A DNA stretch of 64,000 nucleotides from Bacteroidota bacterium (lineage in GTDB: Bacteria > Bacteroidota > Bacteroidia > Chitinophagales > Saprospiraceae). The notes below the pieces were generated by a model. That model searched no databases. It worked only from the letters and a program-made list of their open reading frames with translations, and had not been told where the DNA came from. Position numbers and translations under genes: made by a program. Location of the stretch: assembly GCA_024743405.1 (NCBI GenBank), contig JANSWP010000008.1, positions 62,001 through 126,000 of the forward strand, written 5' to 3'. Below are positions 1-9,709 of the stretch, piece after piece. The first letter of the stretch is position 1, and each line of letters starts with the position of its first letter.

Positions 1-2328
1 CCTCAGGTTGAAAGGTTGATTGCAGCTCAAAGAAAACTGGCGACTCAATATCTCGCAGAGGCAAAATCATTATTTAATGAGGGTGCTTTAGGTGTTGAAG
101 AAGGTGAAGCAGGGATGGCACTTTTAAGAGTTTATCGGTCATTACCAAAGTACCGACCGCTTATTAAATTTATGAGTGAAGATGGTGTAAGAGTAACCTT
201 GCAAAAGGCAGAAAATTTTTATATGGCAGAGCAAAATAAGCATATGCATCTTGCTGATGAGCCACTTTTATTTACGATTGATGAGAAAAACAGACAAGTT
301 GAATTAACCGAGAGAGGGGCAGAATTTATGGCAAAAGGAAATGATGATGCGAATTTTTATGTGATGCCAGATATCGCCGAAAAAATGTATGAGATTGATG
401 AGGAAGAAGATTTGACGGAAAAAGAAAGAGATGAATTAAGGACAAAGGTCGCTCAAGATTTTGCAGTAAAATCTAAGCGTTTACATGCAATTAGTCAGTT
501 ATTAAAAGCATATACACTTTTTGAGCGTGACCAAGAATATGTAGTGATTGATAAGGAGGTGAAAATTGTTGATGAAAGTACAGGTCGTATGATGGAAGGT
601 CGGCGTTATTCCGATGGACTCCATCAAGCATTGGAGGCGAAAGAAAATGTAAAAGTAGGTGACATTACTCAAACTTATGCCACAGTAACGCTTCAGAATT
701 ATTTCCGGATGTATCACAAACTTGCGGGCATGACAGGTACAGCGGAAACAGAGGCAGGTGAATTCTGGGAAATTTACAAATTAGATGTGGTCGTTATTCC
801 AACGAATCGACCAATTGTACGGGATGATAAAGATGACAAGGTTTTTAAAACAGAACGTGAAAAATTCAACTCAGTTATTGATGATATTCAGCTTCTAACT
901 GAGGCGGGTCGCCCAGTTTTGGTGGGTACTACTGCGGTTGATGTTTCTGAAAAACTAAGTCGAATGCTTAACCTTAGAGGTGTTCCGCATAACGTTTTGA
1001 ATGCAAAACAACATCAGCGAGAAGCTGAAATCGTTGCAGAAGCGGGTCGTCCAGGAAAAGTGACGATCGCAACAAATATGGCAGGTCGGGGTACGGATAT
1101 TAAACTTTCAGATGAAGTTAAAGCTTCTGGAGGTTTAGCGATTATAGCTACAGAGCGCCATGATAGTAGAAGGGTGGATAGACAGTTAAGAGGACGTGCA
1201 GGTCGTCAAGGAGATCCTGGATCTTCTCAGTTTTATGTTTCTTTAGAAGATAAATTAATGCGTCTTTTCCAGAGTGATCGTATCGCGAAAATGATGGATA
1301 ATATGGGGCATGAAGATGGAGAAGTTATTCAACATCCATGGGTTTCCAAATCAATTGAAAGAGCGCAGAAAAAAGTTGAAGAGAACAATTTTGGTATTCG
1401 AAAAAGATTGTTGGAATATGATGATGTTATGAATATCCAACGGGAGGCTATTTATAAGAAAAGATACAATGCACTTTCAGGTGAACGATTGAGTGTCGAT
1501 TTGAACAATATGTTCCAAGGGATTACAGAAAGCCTCGTAGTATCTCATCGAAATGGTGGAAGTTTCGAGACTTTCAAAACAGACTCCATAGGTATATTGG
1601 GCGTAAGCCCTAAAATGGATGCGATTGATTTTCAGGAGGCACCTCTTGATGAAATTATCGAGAAATATCATGATCAAGTTCAAGAGTTTTATATAAGGAA
1701 AGGCGAAAATATTGCTGACTTTTTGATGCCTCAAATTATTGATGTACATAAAAATGAGGGACATCGTTTTAAAAGAATTGGAATTCCTTTTACTGATGGA
1801 GCTCGAAAATTAGGTATCGCTGCTGATTTAGAGGAAGCAGTGAATTCTAATGGAAAGTCCATTATGAAAGATATTGAAAAGGCAGTATCGCTCGCGATTA
1901 TTGATGAACGATGGAAGGAACATTTGCGTTCTATGGACGAATTGAAAGATTCTGTACAAGCTGCTTCATTTGAGCAAAAAGATCCTTTGGTAGTTTATAA
2001 AATGGAAGCTTTTAACCTTTTTGAGGACTTAGTTTATCGAGTGAATGAAGAAGTGACTTCCTACTTAAATAAGGGTAATTTGATTTTTCCTGATGGAAGA
2101 ACATTGGAAGAGGCACGTGTTCAACGAACAGATATGAGCCGGACAAGTACCAATCGTTCTGCGGAAGAACTAGCCGCGCGGGCTGCTGCACAAAGGGCAG
2201 GAAGACAAAAAGCCAAGCCTCAAACTTTTAAAAGGTCTGAAAAGAAAGTAGGTAGAAATGAGGCTTGCCCTTGTGGTAGTGGTAAAAAATACAAGCAATG
2301 CCACGGTCGAAAAGGGGCTAGCCAATAA
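1..2328 (+). CDS. secA: Preprotein translocase ATPase SecA, 3' part
   Basis: This is the C-terminal part of SecA, the cytosolic motor ATPase that drives unfolded preproteins through SecYEG. The frame is open to base 1, so the start, Walker A and Walker B lie outside the window. About 775 residues remain. Visible are part of the preprotein cross-linking region, the NBD2 motifs [10 protein letters not shown] and [12 protein letters not shown], the EYDDVMN segment of the helical scaffold, and a C-terminal zinc tail [14 protein letters not shown] that binds SecB or ribosomes in other bacteria. The 100-odd residues around the cross-linking domain look like the longer Bacteroidota form of SecA. A strong terminator follows directly. 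The identification is certain; only the 5' end is missing. Confidence 0.97.
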   Translation, partial: PQVERLIAAQRKLATQYLAEAKSLFNEGALGVEEGEAGMALLRVYRSLPKYRPLIKFMSEDGVRVTLQKAENFYMAEQNKHMHLADEPLLFTIDEKNRQVELTERGAEFMAKGNDDANFYVMPDIAEKMYEIDEEEDLTEKERDELRTKVAQDFAVKSKRLHAISQLLKAYTLFERDQEYVVIDKEVKIVDESTGRMMEGRRYSDGLHQALEAKENVKVGDITQTYATVTLQNYFRMYHKLAGMTGTAETEAGEFWEIYKLDVVVIPTNRPIVRDDKDDKVFKTEREKFNSVIDDIQLLTEAGRPVLVGTTAVDVSEKLSRMLNLRGVPHNVLNAKQHQREAEIVAEAGRPGKVTIATNMAGRGTDIKLSDEVKASGGLAIIATERHDSRRVDRQLRGRAGRQGDPGSSQFYVSLEDKLMRLFQSDRIAKMMDNMGHEDGEVIQHPWVSKSIERAQKKVEENNFGIRKRLLEYDDVMNIQREAIYKKRYNALSGERLSVDLNNMFQGITESLVVSHRNGGSFETFKTDSIGILGVSPKMDAIDFQEAPLDEIIEKYHDQVQEFYIRKGENIADFLMPQIIDVHKNEGHRFKRIGIPFTDGARKLGIAADLEEAVNSNGKSIMKDIEKAVSLAIIDERWKEHLRSMDELKDSVQAASFEQKDPLVVYKMEAFNLFEDLVYRVNEEVTSYLNKGNLIFPDGRTLEEARVQRTDMSRTSTNRSAEELAARAAAQRAGRQKAKPQTFKRSEKKVGRNEACPCGSGKKYKQCHGRKGASQ

Positions 2329-2352
2329 AATTTTCTATTTTTATTATATATT

Positions 2353-2393
2353 ATGAGCCATCTGAAACTATTTTAGATGGCTCATTTTTTTTT
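2353..2393 (+). terminator. Rho-independent terminator of secA
   Basis: A perfect 11-bp stem (ATGAGCCATCT at 2353-2363 and its complement at 2375-2385) closes an 11-nt loop and runs into nine T residues. It lies 25 bp after the secA stop. Confidence 0.9.
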
Positions 2394-2411
2394 ATTCGAT
2401 TTATTCCTTTC

Positions 2412-3020
2412 ATGTCAAGACTTTCAAAATCATTTTATATTCGAAATGATGTTGTTCAAATTAGTAAAGATCTTTTAGGTAAATATTTAGTGACTAATTT
2501 CGATAATCAAAAAACGGTTGGAAAAATTGTGGAAACAGAAGCGTATCGAGCTCCCGATGATAAGGCTTGTCACGCTTATGGTAATCGAAAAACAGGACGG
2601 ACTAAAATCATGTTTGAGGAAGGTGGTGTTGCTTATGTCTATCTTTGTTATGGGATTCATCATTTATTCAATGTAGTAACTGGAGAAAGAGATATGGGCC
2701 ACGCTATATTAATTCGAGCCATTGAACCTATGGAGAATATTGAGATTATGCTCCAGAGAAGGAAAATGAAAATCCTGAAGCCACAATTAACTGCTGGTCC
2801 AGGCGTTTTAAGCAAATCATTGGGTATTCGAAAAGAACATACAAACCTGAGTTTAATCCAAACCAATTCATCAATTTGGATTGAAGATAGAGGGGAAGTT
2901 GTTTCAGAGGAGGAGATAATCTCAAGTCCAAGGGTTGGAGTCGGATATGCGGAGGAATGCGAACATTGGAATTGGCGTTTTCGAATAAAATGTTCGAAAT
3001 GGACAAGCCCTGCTAAGTAA
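2412..3020 (+). CDS. DNA-3-methyladenine glycosylase (AAG/MPG family)
   Basis: This 202-residue protein belongs to the AAG/MPG family of base-excision repair enzymes, which remove alkylated purines such as 3-methyladenine from DNA. Family motifs are clear: LLGK near residue 20, VETEAY near residue 42 with the catalytic glutamate, the YLCYGIHHLFN segment and ILIRAIEP, then TAGPGVLSKSLGI. Length fits the bacterial family. It starts 18 bp after the secA terminator, so it is a separate transcription unit. The ATG at 2412 gives the usual short N-terminus. Confidence 0.93.
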   Translation: MSRLSKSFYIRNDVVQISKDLLGKYLVTNFDNQKTVGKIVETEAYRAPDDKACHAYGNRKTGRTKIMFEEGGVAYVYLCYGIHHLFNVVTGERDMGHAILIRAIEPMENIEIMLQRRKMKILKPQLTAGPGVLSKSLGIRKEHTNLSLIQTNSSIWIEDRGEVVSEEEIISSPRVGVGYAEECEHWNWRFRIKCSKWTSPAK

Positions 3021-3060
3021 GGGCTATATAATAAAATTGCCTGATTGTTAAATCGTAATT

Positions 3061-4527
3061 ATGCTAAATCAATTTACTCTTTTAAATTTAATCACCTTCT
3101 TTTTTTTGATTTCCCCATCCATTCTTATTGCTCAAGATGAAAATTTGCTATACGAAAATCATATTTATAAAGACAATATTAAGTCTGTAAAATTGAATAG
3201 TAATGGCAACTATAATTTTGGCACTCAAAATGGGGTTTTAGGAGTTAAAGCAGCTCAACCTATTGTGAGGTTAGGAAGGGACCAACTCTTTTTTTCTTTT
3301 GACGAAATGGGTGAAGATGCAAAAAACTATGTTTATACAATAACTCATTGCAATGCTGATTGGACTCCTTCAAACTTAACCGAAATGGATTATATTGATG
3401 GTTTTCAAGAGGAAGATATCGATGAGTTTGAGTACTCTTTTAATACCTATTCAATTTACACGCACTATAATTTAATATTGCCAAATGAGGATATGCGTTT
3501 TACTAAATCTGGTAATTATTTGTTGAAGGTTTATGAAGATGAGGATGAAAAGGAATTAGCGATTACACGTCGTTTTATGGTTGTGGAGCCGATTATGAAA
3601 ATCTTTGCCGATATGGTTCGTCCAGCAATGGTTAATAAAATAAAGACCCATCACGAAATTGATTTTGTCGTTTCACATGAAGACTTTGAAGTTCGAAACC
3701 CAAGAACAGAGCTTTCAGCCACAGTCCTTCAAAATGGAAGATGGGACAATGCGATTACGGAAATTAGACCTCAGTTTACACGCAGAGAGGAACAGCTTTT
3801 TACTTACCAGGATAAAATTGTTTTTCCAGCAGGCAAAGAATTTCGACCACTTGACCTTAGAAGCTTTAAATATGGGTCTTTAGATATACAACAGGTTAAT
3901 TTGTTTAATGAAAATTATGAGGTTACCCTGCATCCAGATAAAAAAAGATTTAGTCAAGTCCATTTGGATGTTTTTGATTTGAATGGCGATTTTGTTATTG
4001 AGAATCGGGATAATTTAAACTTTAGAATTAGACAGCAAAACACTCAAAATATTAGAGATTTAGAACGAACAAACGCTGAATTGCGAGGACAAGGATTAGA
4101 TACAATTGCCGTAAGTTTTGGAAATCCGGGTATTTCTTATGATGTAATAAATACTTTTGAAGCGAGTGAACATGATATACGGAGTGAGTATGGAAGCGTA
4201 CTTTTTACACTTTACAGCCCAACAGAATATTATGATTCAGAGGTGTATATTTTTGGGGGATTAAGCGATTGGCAGTTGAAACCAGAATTCAAAATGGTTT
4301 ATAACCCCCAAATTAGTTCATATGTCTGTAAGCCTGAATTGAAGCAGGGGTATTATGACTATTATTATGTGACGGTTTCCAAAAAAGATAGAAAGATGGA
4401 AATAGAGGATACGGAAGGAAGTTGGTTTGAAACAGAAAATACTTACACAATTTTGTTGTATTATCGTCCTTTCGGAGTTCGCTACGATAAATTAGTTGGC
4501 GTCGGAACTTTTAGTTCAAGATTTTAA
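3061..4527 (+). CDS. T9SS plug protein (DUF5103)
   Basis: The protein has a cleavable signal peptide (residues 1-24, ending ILIAQ) and the DUF5103 signature HCNADWTPSNL, YIDGF and RFTKSGNYLLKVYED at its N-terminal half. In Flavobacterium johnsoniae the DUF5103 protein is the periplasmic Plug that closes the SprA translocon of the type IX secretion system when it is not loaded with substrate. 488 residues is a normal family length. It lies 40 bp after the glycosylase gene and 15 bp before a metallopeptidase gene, so the three may be cotranscribed. The family assignment is from sequence; the plug role is inferred from the family. Confidence 0.88.
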   Translation: MLNQFTLLNLITFFFLISPSILIAQDENLLYENHIYKDNIKSVKLNSNGNYNFGTQNGVLGVKAAQPIVRLGRDQLFFSFDEMGEDAKNYVYTITHCNADWTPSNLTEMDYIDGFQEEDIDEFEYSFNTYSIYTHYNLILPNEDMRFTKSGNYLLKVYEDEDEKELAITRRFMVVEPIMKIFADMVRPAMVNKIKTHHEIDFVVSHEDFEVRNPRTELSATVLQNGRWDNAITEIRPQFTRREEQLFTYQDKIVFPAGKEFRPLDLRSFKYGSLDIQQVNLFNENYEVTLHPDKKRFSQVHLDVFDLNGDFVIENRDNLNFRIRQQNTQNIRDLERTNAELRGQGLDTIAVSFGNPGISYDVINTFEASEHDIRSEYGSVLFTLYSPTEYYDSEVYIFGGLSDWQLKPEFKMVYNPQISSYVCKPELKQGYYDYYYVTVSKKDRKMEIEDTEGSWFETENTYTILLYYRPFGVRYDKLVGVGTFSSRF

Positions 4528-4542
4528 ACTTGGAATAATAAA

Positions 4543-5499
4543 ATGGAAAACGACTTTATCATTCAAAATACTAAAATCGAGCCTGGGCAGAAAGAAGTGA
4601 TTCGACTAAATGTAGGAAGACTCCCCTCAGATACAAGGATTCATTTGAATATTAACGTTTATCGTAGTAAAAAGGAGGGACCGACTATGCTAGTGTTAGC
4701 TGGAATTCACGGGGATGAAATTAATGGGGTAGAAGTTGTGCGTAGAGCTATTGCTGATGGAATTTTTGAAAATTTAAAGAAAGGAAACGTAATAGCGATT
4801 CCTGTTTTGAACATATATGGGTTTAATAATTTTTCAAGAGAGATACCGGACGGGAAGGATGTCAATCGTAGTTTTCCCGGCAGTTTAAATGGGTCTTTGG
4901 CTTCAAGGGTGGCGGCTATTTTGACTAAGAAGGTATTGCCTCTTGTAGATTTTGGCGTTGATTTCCATACAGGAGGAAATAGTAACTTTAATCACCCTCA
5001 GATTAGATATGCGAAAGATCACTTAGTTAGTAAAGAGTTGGCTTTAGCATTTAATGCGCCTTATACGATTGCCCGTAGACCAATTGCGAAATCATTGAGA
5101 AAAACGGCACTCGATATAAACAAACCAATATTAGTTTATGAAGGTGGCGAAAACCTTCGATTTGATGGGTTTTCGATTGAGAAGGGAATCTCTGGGTTGA
5201 AAAAATTAATGAAAATGAAGGGAATGATTGATAATGCGCCAATGCCTGAAAAGACGATTCATATCACTAAGTCAAGGTGGCTTCGAGCAAGGCGAGCTGG
5301 TTTGTTTCGTTGGTCAAAATGTTCTGGACATGCTGTTATTAAAGGAGAATCTTTAGGACTAATAAATGATCCTTATGGGCAAGATGAGATTCCAGTAGTT
5401 TCAAAAGTGGATGGACATATTTTTGGTCATAATAACACTCCTGTAGTAAAATTAGGTGACGCACTTTTTCATATAGGGCTTGTTGATCAAGATACCTAG
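4543..5499 (+). CDS. Succinylglutamate desuccinylase/aspartoacylase family metallo-hydrolase
   Basis: A 318-residue cytosolic protein of the zinc-dependent M14-like AstE/ASPA family. The zinc motif GIHGDEINGVEVVRR (His and Glu, about residues 53-67), the NRSFPG arginine segment and DFHTGG (third ligand region) are all present. Family members hydrolyse N-acyl amino acids or related amides, but the substrate cannot be read from sequence. Bacteroidota carry it as a stand-alone gene without arginine catabolism neighbours, as here. Its stop codon directly abuts the stop codon of the convergent upp gene, with no intergenic base. Confidence 0.88.
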   Translation: MENDFIIQNTKIEPGQKEVIRLNVGRLPSDTRIHLNINVYRSKKEGPTMLVLAGIHGDEINGVEVVRRAIADGIFENLKKGNVIAIPVLNIYGFNNFSREIPDGKDVNRSFPGSLNGSLASRVAAILTKKVLPLVDFGVDFHTGGNSNFNHPQIRYAKDHLVSKELALAFNAPYTIARRPIAKSLRKTALDINKPILVYEGGENLRFDGFSIEKGISGLKKLMKMKGMIDNAPMPEKTIHITKSRWLRARRAGLFRWSKCSGHAVIKGESLGLINDPYGQDEIPVVSKVDGHIFGHNNTPVVKLGDALFHIGLVDQDT

Positions 5500-6150
5500 T
5501 TAATCTTGAATTTTGGCTCCATATGCCAAATCACCTGCATCCCCAAGTCCAGGCACGATATAAGATTTAGCTGTTAGTTCTTCATCCAAAGCTCCCATCC
5601 ATACAGTTGCCTTTGGATGTAATCTTTTAACATAGTTGAGTCCATCTCTAGAGGCAATAGCTGTTACAATATGAATCTTGGCAGGTACGCCATAGTTTTT
5701 CAACGCTTTAATAGCAATATCAATAGAAGCTCCTGTTGCGATCATGGGGTCTGCTAGAATCAAAACAGAATCAGTCAAATTTGGACAAGAAACATACTCT
5801 AAATTGATTTCAAAAGTGCCATTCTTATGGTGTTGCCGATAGGCAGAAACAAATGCATTTTCTGCATCATCGAAAACATTCAATAAACCTTGATGAAGAG
5901 GTAAACCTGCTCGGAGAATGGTACCTAAAATAACTCTTTGAGCAGGCATATTAGCTTTTGCGATTCCAAGAGGTGTTTCTACTTCAATGGTTTTATATTC
6001 TAGAGTTTTACTGATTTCGTAACCGATGATTTCGCCAACACGCTCTAGGTTTCTTCGGAAGCGCATTTGATCTTTTTGAATATTTACATTTCGCAACTCA
6101 GCTACAAATCGGTTGGCTATAGATGGTTTATCATTTAAATTGAAAATCAT
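5500..6150 (-). CDS. upp: Uracil phosphoribosyltransferase
   Basis: Converts uracil and PRPP to UMP in pyrimidine salvage. The PRPP loop ADPMIATGASI and the C-terminal uracil-binding stretch GLGDAGDLAYG are intact, and 216 residues is the normal length. It is convergent with the preceding metallo-hydrolase gene, ending base to base with it. A TACCTTTA sequence about 35 bp upstream of the ATG resembles the Bacteroidota -7 element. Confidence 0.96.
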   Translation of the reverse strand: MIFNLNDKPSIANRFVAELRNVNIQKDQMRFRRNLERVGEIIGYEISKTLEYKTIEVETPLGIAKANMPAQRVILGTILRAGLPLHQGLLNVFDDAENAFVSAYRQHHKNGTFEINLEYVSCPNLTDSVLILADPMIATGASIDIAIKALKNYGVPAKIHIVTAIASRDGLNYVKRLHPKATVWMGALDEELTAKSYIVPGLGDAGDLAYGAKIQD

Positions 6151-6206
6151 GAATCAGCTTTAGGTTTTGAATGATGCTTAAAGGTAAATGAATTTTCAGG
6201 ATTTAA

Positions 6207-7517
6207 TCAAAGAGCCGTTTTAATTATTTGTTCATAAACAACTCTCCATCCACTCCAATTCTTTTCTTCTGTCAAGGAACTATTGTGCCATAAAGTAGTG
6301 AAAGTCCCTCCGACTAATTTACAATTTTCAATTATAGGCGAAACTGCCTCAAAAACATCCTCGGGATTTAATTTTAAATACTGGTTGAGCGTTACATCCA
6401 TGACTTGAAAAGGATGAATCAAAAGATTAGTTGGTGATTCATTTTCAAGGTCATACCAATAAAAAGAATTAGCTATACTGGCTCGAAAGCCAATTTCCGA
6501 AGCATAACCCATTGTATAATCTTCTCGGATACCTGACTTGATTAATTGACGGTAAGTTTCTGGAAATTTTAGAATCAAGAAATGTTGTCGGCTTTTTGAA
6601 ATAGGTTGACCTGTTATTTTTTCAAGCCTTTCTTTTTCGATTTGTATTAAGTGAGTATCAATGTTTGATCGATAAGAAGGGTGGATTCCTACCGAATAAT
6701 TATTAGAAATTTCGCGTATTAAATTTTTAAGAGACTTACTTTTAAGAGAATTATTCATGTCATACTTTCCCCAATTAGCAAGTAGAAAGAAATAAATAGG
6801 TTTTAGATTATATTTTCTTCTCAAGTCCCCTAGATAGTTAAAAGTGAAGTAAGGATCTTTTTTAGAATTAGCTAAAATTAGGGCCCGATTTTTTAGGTTT
6901 CTTAGATCGATTCGAATAATGTCTTTTATTGAACTTCCTACAGTTCTTAAAAGACCTTTATGTAAATAAGCCCAAGCATGATCAATATCATAGGTGGGGA
7001 AAAAAGAATATTTTTTCGGCGAAATGGTAAGGGTAGGATATTTAAGTAAAAGGAGCTTTCCTAGTTTTTGCGCCCACAAATTGACCAATGGAAGATGAAG
7101 AAATTCGTTTTTATAGGCTAAACTTCCTTTGGCAGAAAACCGTCCAAAACTATCTTTTTCAAAATTTAAATATTCTTCATAGCGACTAATAGAGTAAAAG
7201 GTCATTGCAAATAGGTCAAAAGGGAAGTCAGATTCTTCTAGATTAAAACAAAAAAAAACTGGGAGATCTAAATATTTTCCAATTGTTATTTCTTGCTCTT
7301 TGATATCGCTTTCATAAAGTAGAGAATGGGCGGGAATAGAAACTTCGGAAGGGGAAGTTCTTTTTAGTCCATAATTTATTTTTGGGCTTGAATCTTGCTT
7401 GAAAAGATCAAAATCACTAATCACTTGAAAATCAAGTCCCAAGAGTTGTTTGAGCACAACATCCAATGTATATTGCAGGCGGGGAGTTATTGATTTTGAA
7501 TAAACTTTTATTCTCAT
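6207..7517 (-). CDS. Polysaccharide deacetylase family protein with DUF7033-type N-terminus
   Basis: A 436-residue protein of a Bacteroidota family annotated as polysaccharide deacetylases. The N-terminal 150 residues (ITPRLQYTLDVVL..., SRYEEYL, RFSAKGSLA) match the conserved domain that precedes a NodB-like fold. The region FFPTYDIDHAW carries the Asp pair typical of the metal site and HPSYRSN a His motif, so carbohydrate-ester hydrolysis at the cell envelope is plausible, but the substrate is unknown. The frame is open upstream to an ATG at 7568. I prefer the ATG at 7517 because family members begin with a MRIKVYS-like segment, a GGAAGG lies just before it, and a divergent gene starts at 7597. 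Confidence 0.75.
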   Translation of the reverse strand: MRIKVYSKSITPRLQYTLDVVLKQLLGLDFQVISDFDLFKQDSSPKINYGLKRTSPSEVSIPAHSLLYESDIKEQEITIGKYLDLPVFFCFNLEESDFPFDLFAMTFYSISRYEEYLNFEKDSFGRFSAKGSLAYKNEFLHLPLVNLWAQKLGKLLLLKYPTLTISPKKYSFFPTYDIDHAWAYLHKGLLRTVGSSIKDIIRIDLRNLKNRALILANSKKDPYFTFNYLGDLRRKYNLKPIYFFLLANWGKYDMNNSLKSKSLKNLIREISNNYSVGIHPSYRSNIDTHLIQIEKERLEKITGQPISKSRQHFLILKFPETYRQLIKSGIREDYTMGYASEIGFRASIANSFYWYDLENESPTNLLIHPFQVMDVTLNQYLKLNPEDVFEAVSPIIENCKLVGGTFTTLWHNSSLTEEKNWSGWRVVYEQIIKTAL

Positions 7518-7596
7518 GCCTTCCAAATATTTTCTTTTTGCAAAGTAGAATAAATATTTAGTATTCAATGTTTTTCATAAAAATTAGTCAAGTACC

Positions 7597-7953
7597 ATGG
7601 TAGAAAAAAAAGACCAAAGCACCGGTATGAATTTAGGTGAATTAACGACCATTCGAAATATTTTGATGGGTCAACAAATGAATGAATATGACCAGCGATT
7701 TGGAGAGATAGAGGATCTAATCACGTCAGCAGAGGAGCGATTGAATAAAAGAATAAGTGATCTTGAGGAAAGGTCGAATTATCAGATAGAGACATTACAA
7801 GCAAAAATGTCAGAAAGGATCGAAAAATTAGAAAACCTCTTAACAGAGAATGTCTCCAATATTAATCAAAAAATAGAAACGATTAGCGTAAAAGATAAAC
7901 ACGAATTAGGATCATTGCTAGCAGAAATCAGTAAAAAATTAATGGATGCCTAA
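7597..7953 (+). CDS. Small coiled-coil protein, first gene of GTPase operon
   Basis: A 118-residue hydrophilic protein without signal peptide or membrane segment. From about residue 30 to the end it is a continuous predicted coiled coil with charged heptads (EERLNKRISDLEERS..., ISERIEKLENLL). The N-terminal 25 residues contain LGELTTIRNILMG, which may be a docking helix. Its stop overlaps the next start as TAATG, so translation of the two is coupled. I do not recognise a named family. Context suggests it is a scaffold or regulator for the longin-like protein and small GTPase encoded downstream. Confidence 0.8.
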   Translation: MVEKKDQSTGMNLGELTTIRNILMGQQMNEYDQRFGEIEDLITSAEERLNKRISDLEERSNYQIETLQAKMSERIEKLENLLTENVSNINQKIETISVKDKHELGSLLAEISKKLMDA

Positions 7954-8840
7954 TGTCTGATCAAATTTCAAATATGGAGACGAGTGGGCAAAATACTAGT
8001 GAACAACAATTGATGAGCCGCCTTCGTCAGGTTATCTTGAAAGAAGATCGACCTGAGTTAGATTATTTGAAAGAAACGATCGAAAATCCAAAATTGCTTT
8101 CAGAAAAAGTGACTCCTATTATTGAAGAAAGATTGGATTTTTTAAAAAATAATTTTCCAAAAGAATTTCAATTAGCGGTCAATGACATTGTAGAAAGAAA
8201 GTTGAAAGCTTCGCAAGATGAAATTTTAGAGATTATTTATCCCACTTTGGGTAAGATGATAAAAAAATATGTTCAACATCAATTCCAGTTATTGAAAGAA
8301 AGTATTGACGAACAAATCCGAAATACTTTTAATAAAGGAATTATTGGGCGAATTAGGTTTGCCTTGTTTGGTGTTAAGTCGAAGGAGATAAGTGCTGAAA
8401 TTTTGAGTAGACTTGATAAAATGACTATTGAAGAAATCTTTGTTATCGAGCATCATTCTGGTATTTTATTGGGGAGTGCGTCTAGAAAAGGGAGAGTAGA
8501 CTTAGATATGGTGGCGGGAATGTTGACTGCAATTAAGGCTTTCGTAGAAGATGCATTTAGTAGGGGGGAGGAACAATTGGAAATGGTTCAGTATGGAACA
8601 TTTACGATTTATCTACAGGATTTTCATTCCTATTATATTGCTACTGCTATTACAGGATCTCTTTCGGCAGCCGAAAAAGACCAACTGCTAGAAGATTTGA
8701 TAGAATTTGCGAAAAATGAATTATCTATACAATTAAAAAAAGAAGATGGTTCTTCTAATCAAATTATTAAACAAAAGCTAGAGATCTATTTTATAAAACC
8801 TCAGTTGGCTGTTTTGCCAGAGGGAAACCTTACTAAATAG
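7953..8840 (+). CDS. Coiled-coil protein with C-terminal longin/roadblock-like domain
   Basis: 295 residues, cytosolic. The N-terminal 140 residues are helical and charged (KEDRPELDYLKETI, VERKLKASQDEILEIIYPTLGKMIKKYV). Residues about 150-265 form an alpha/beta unit (TIEEIFVIEHHSGILLGS, then LDMVAGMLTAIKAFVEDAF, then FTIYLQDFHSYYIATAITG) whose strand/helix order resembles longin or roadblock domains, the partner folds of small GTPases such as MglB for MglA. That is fold-level reasoning from the pattern, not a proven homology. It is coupled by TAATG to the preceding gene and ends 4 bp before the Ras-like GTPase gene, which supports a role as GTPase regulator or effector. Confidence 0.7.
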   Translation: MSDQISNMETSGQNTSEQQLMSRLRQVILKEDRPELDYLKETIENPKLLSEKVTPIIEERLDFLKNNFPKEFQLAVNDIVERKLKASQDEILEIIYPTLGKMIKKYVQHQFQLLKESIDEQIRNTFNKGIIGRIRFALFGVKSKEISAEILSRLDKMTIEEIFVIEHHSGILLGSASRKGRVDLDMVAGMLTAIKAFVEDAFSRGEEQLEMVQYGTFTIYLQDFHSYYIATAITGSLSAAEKDQLLEDLIEFAKNELSIQLKKEDGSSNQIIKQKLEIYFIKPQLAVLPEGNLTK

Positions 8841-8844
8841 TAAT

Positions 8845-9342
8845 ATGATTAACAAAAAAGTTATTTTGACAGGTAGCTTCGGTGTAGGAAAAACGTCCCT
8901 TTTCAATCAATTTTTATATCAACGTTTCAGTGATAAGTATATGACTACGATTGGTGTAAAAGTCGACAAAAAAGCAATGGAAATTGAAGGTGAGTCATTG
9001 ACTATGCTCATTTGGGATATTGCTGGTGAAGTGTCACAAGATAAAGTGCCAAGTAGTTATTTTTTGGGTGCAAGTGGAATTATTTATGTGTGTGATTTGA
9101 GCCGTCCAATTACCTTTAATAACATAGAAAAAGATCTTGAATATTTACGGAAAATGCTTCCCGGAGTCGCAATTAAATTGGTAGGAAATAAGAGAGATTT
9201 GGTGACACAGGAGCAAGTACAATCTCTTCAGGAAAATTTAGCTAACGCGTTTGATATCTTGACAAGTGCAAAAACGGGGGAGAATGTGGAGCACTTATTT
9301 TATGAGATCGGAAAAGAATTAATTTCGAATGCAACCACTTGA
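8845..9342 (+). CDS. Ras-superfamily small GTPase
   Basis: A 165-residue single-domain small GTPase with every nucleotide motif: P-loop GSFGVGKTS (10-18), switch I threonine in TTIGV (34-38), G3 DIAGE (58-62), G4 NKRD (115-118) and G5 TSAKTG (140-145). It looks more Rab/Ras-like than MglA-like. Two hydrolysis positions differ from Ras: the residue equivalent to Gly12 is Phe12 and the Gln61 equivalent is Glu62, so intrinsic GTP hydrolysis may be slow or need a partner. There is no C-terminal prenylation-type cysteine. It sits between a longin/roadblock-like gene and a PAS-like gene, overlapping the latter by 14 bp. The biological output is unknown. Confidence 0.92.
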   Translation: MINKKVILTGSFGVGKTSLFNQFLYQRFSDKYMTTIGVKVDKKAMEIEGESLTMLIWDIAGEVSQDKVPSSYFLGASGIIYVCDLSRPITFNNIEKDLEYLRKMLPGVAIKLVGNKRDLVTQEQVQSLQENLANAFDILTSAKTGENVEHLFYEIGKELISNATT

Positions 9343-9709
9343 TAAGGATCAATTCTTGGAAAATTTACAAAAAATTTATGTTGATGATGTTGGGGTAATT
9401 GTAGATAGCTGTCATAGTATTTTTAAAATTGAAGACTTTCATCATAAAAACATCAGAGACATTTTTCCGCTTGTTGATAGTATTTTTGAAATGCTTTCAA
9501 CAATGGCACGTGTTGATTTTCCAATCCAAATTCAGAAAATAAAAACTACTTTTCCTCCATTGAAAGGTTTTTATGATTTCGTTTTTGAAAAAGTAATAAT
9601 TCAAGACAAAGAGATGATTATTTTGACAATAAAAGATTATACAAAACTTTATACAAATTTGAAAGAAGAAATGCAAAAGCAAAACGAAGTAGAATTGAAA
9701 ATTAAATAA
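9329..9709 (+). CDS. PAS-like small sensor protein, last gene of GTPase operon
   Basis: 126 residues, no signal peptide. The order of conserved hydrophobic strands (DDVGVIVDSCHSIFKIE, then NIRDIFPLVDSIFEML, then FYDFVFEKVIIQDKEMIILTIKDYTKLY) resembles the PAS-like N-terminal domain of many Bacteroidota histidine kinases, ending in the DYT-Y motif and a short coiled coil. No kinase or output domain follows, so it is a stand-alone sensor or adaptor. Its ATG lies 14 bp inside the GTPase gene. The assignment is by pattern and moderately certain. Confidence 0.65.
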   Translation: MQPLDKDQFLENLQKIYVDDVGVIVDSCHSIFKIEDFHHKNIRDIFPLVDSIFEMLSTMARVDFPIQIQKIKTTFPPLKGFYDFVFEKVIIQDKEMIILTIKDYTKLYTNLKEEMQKQNEVELKIK

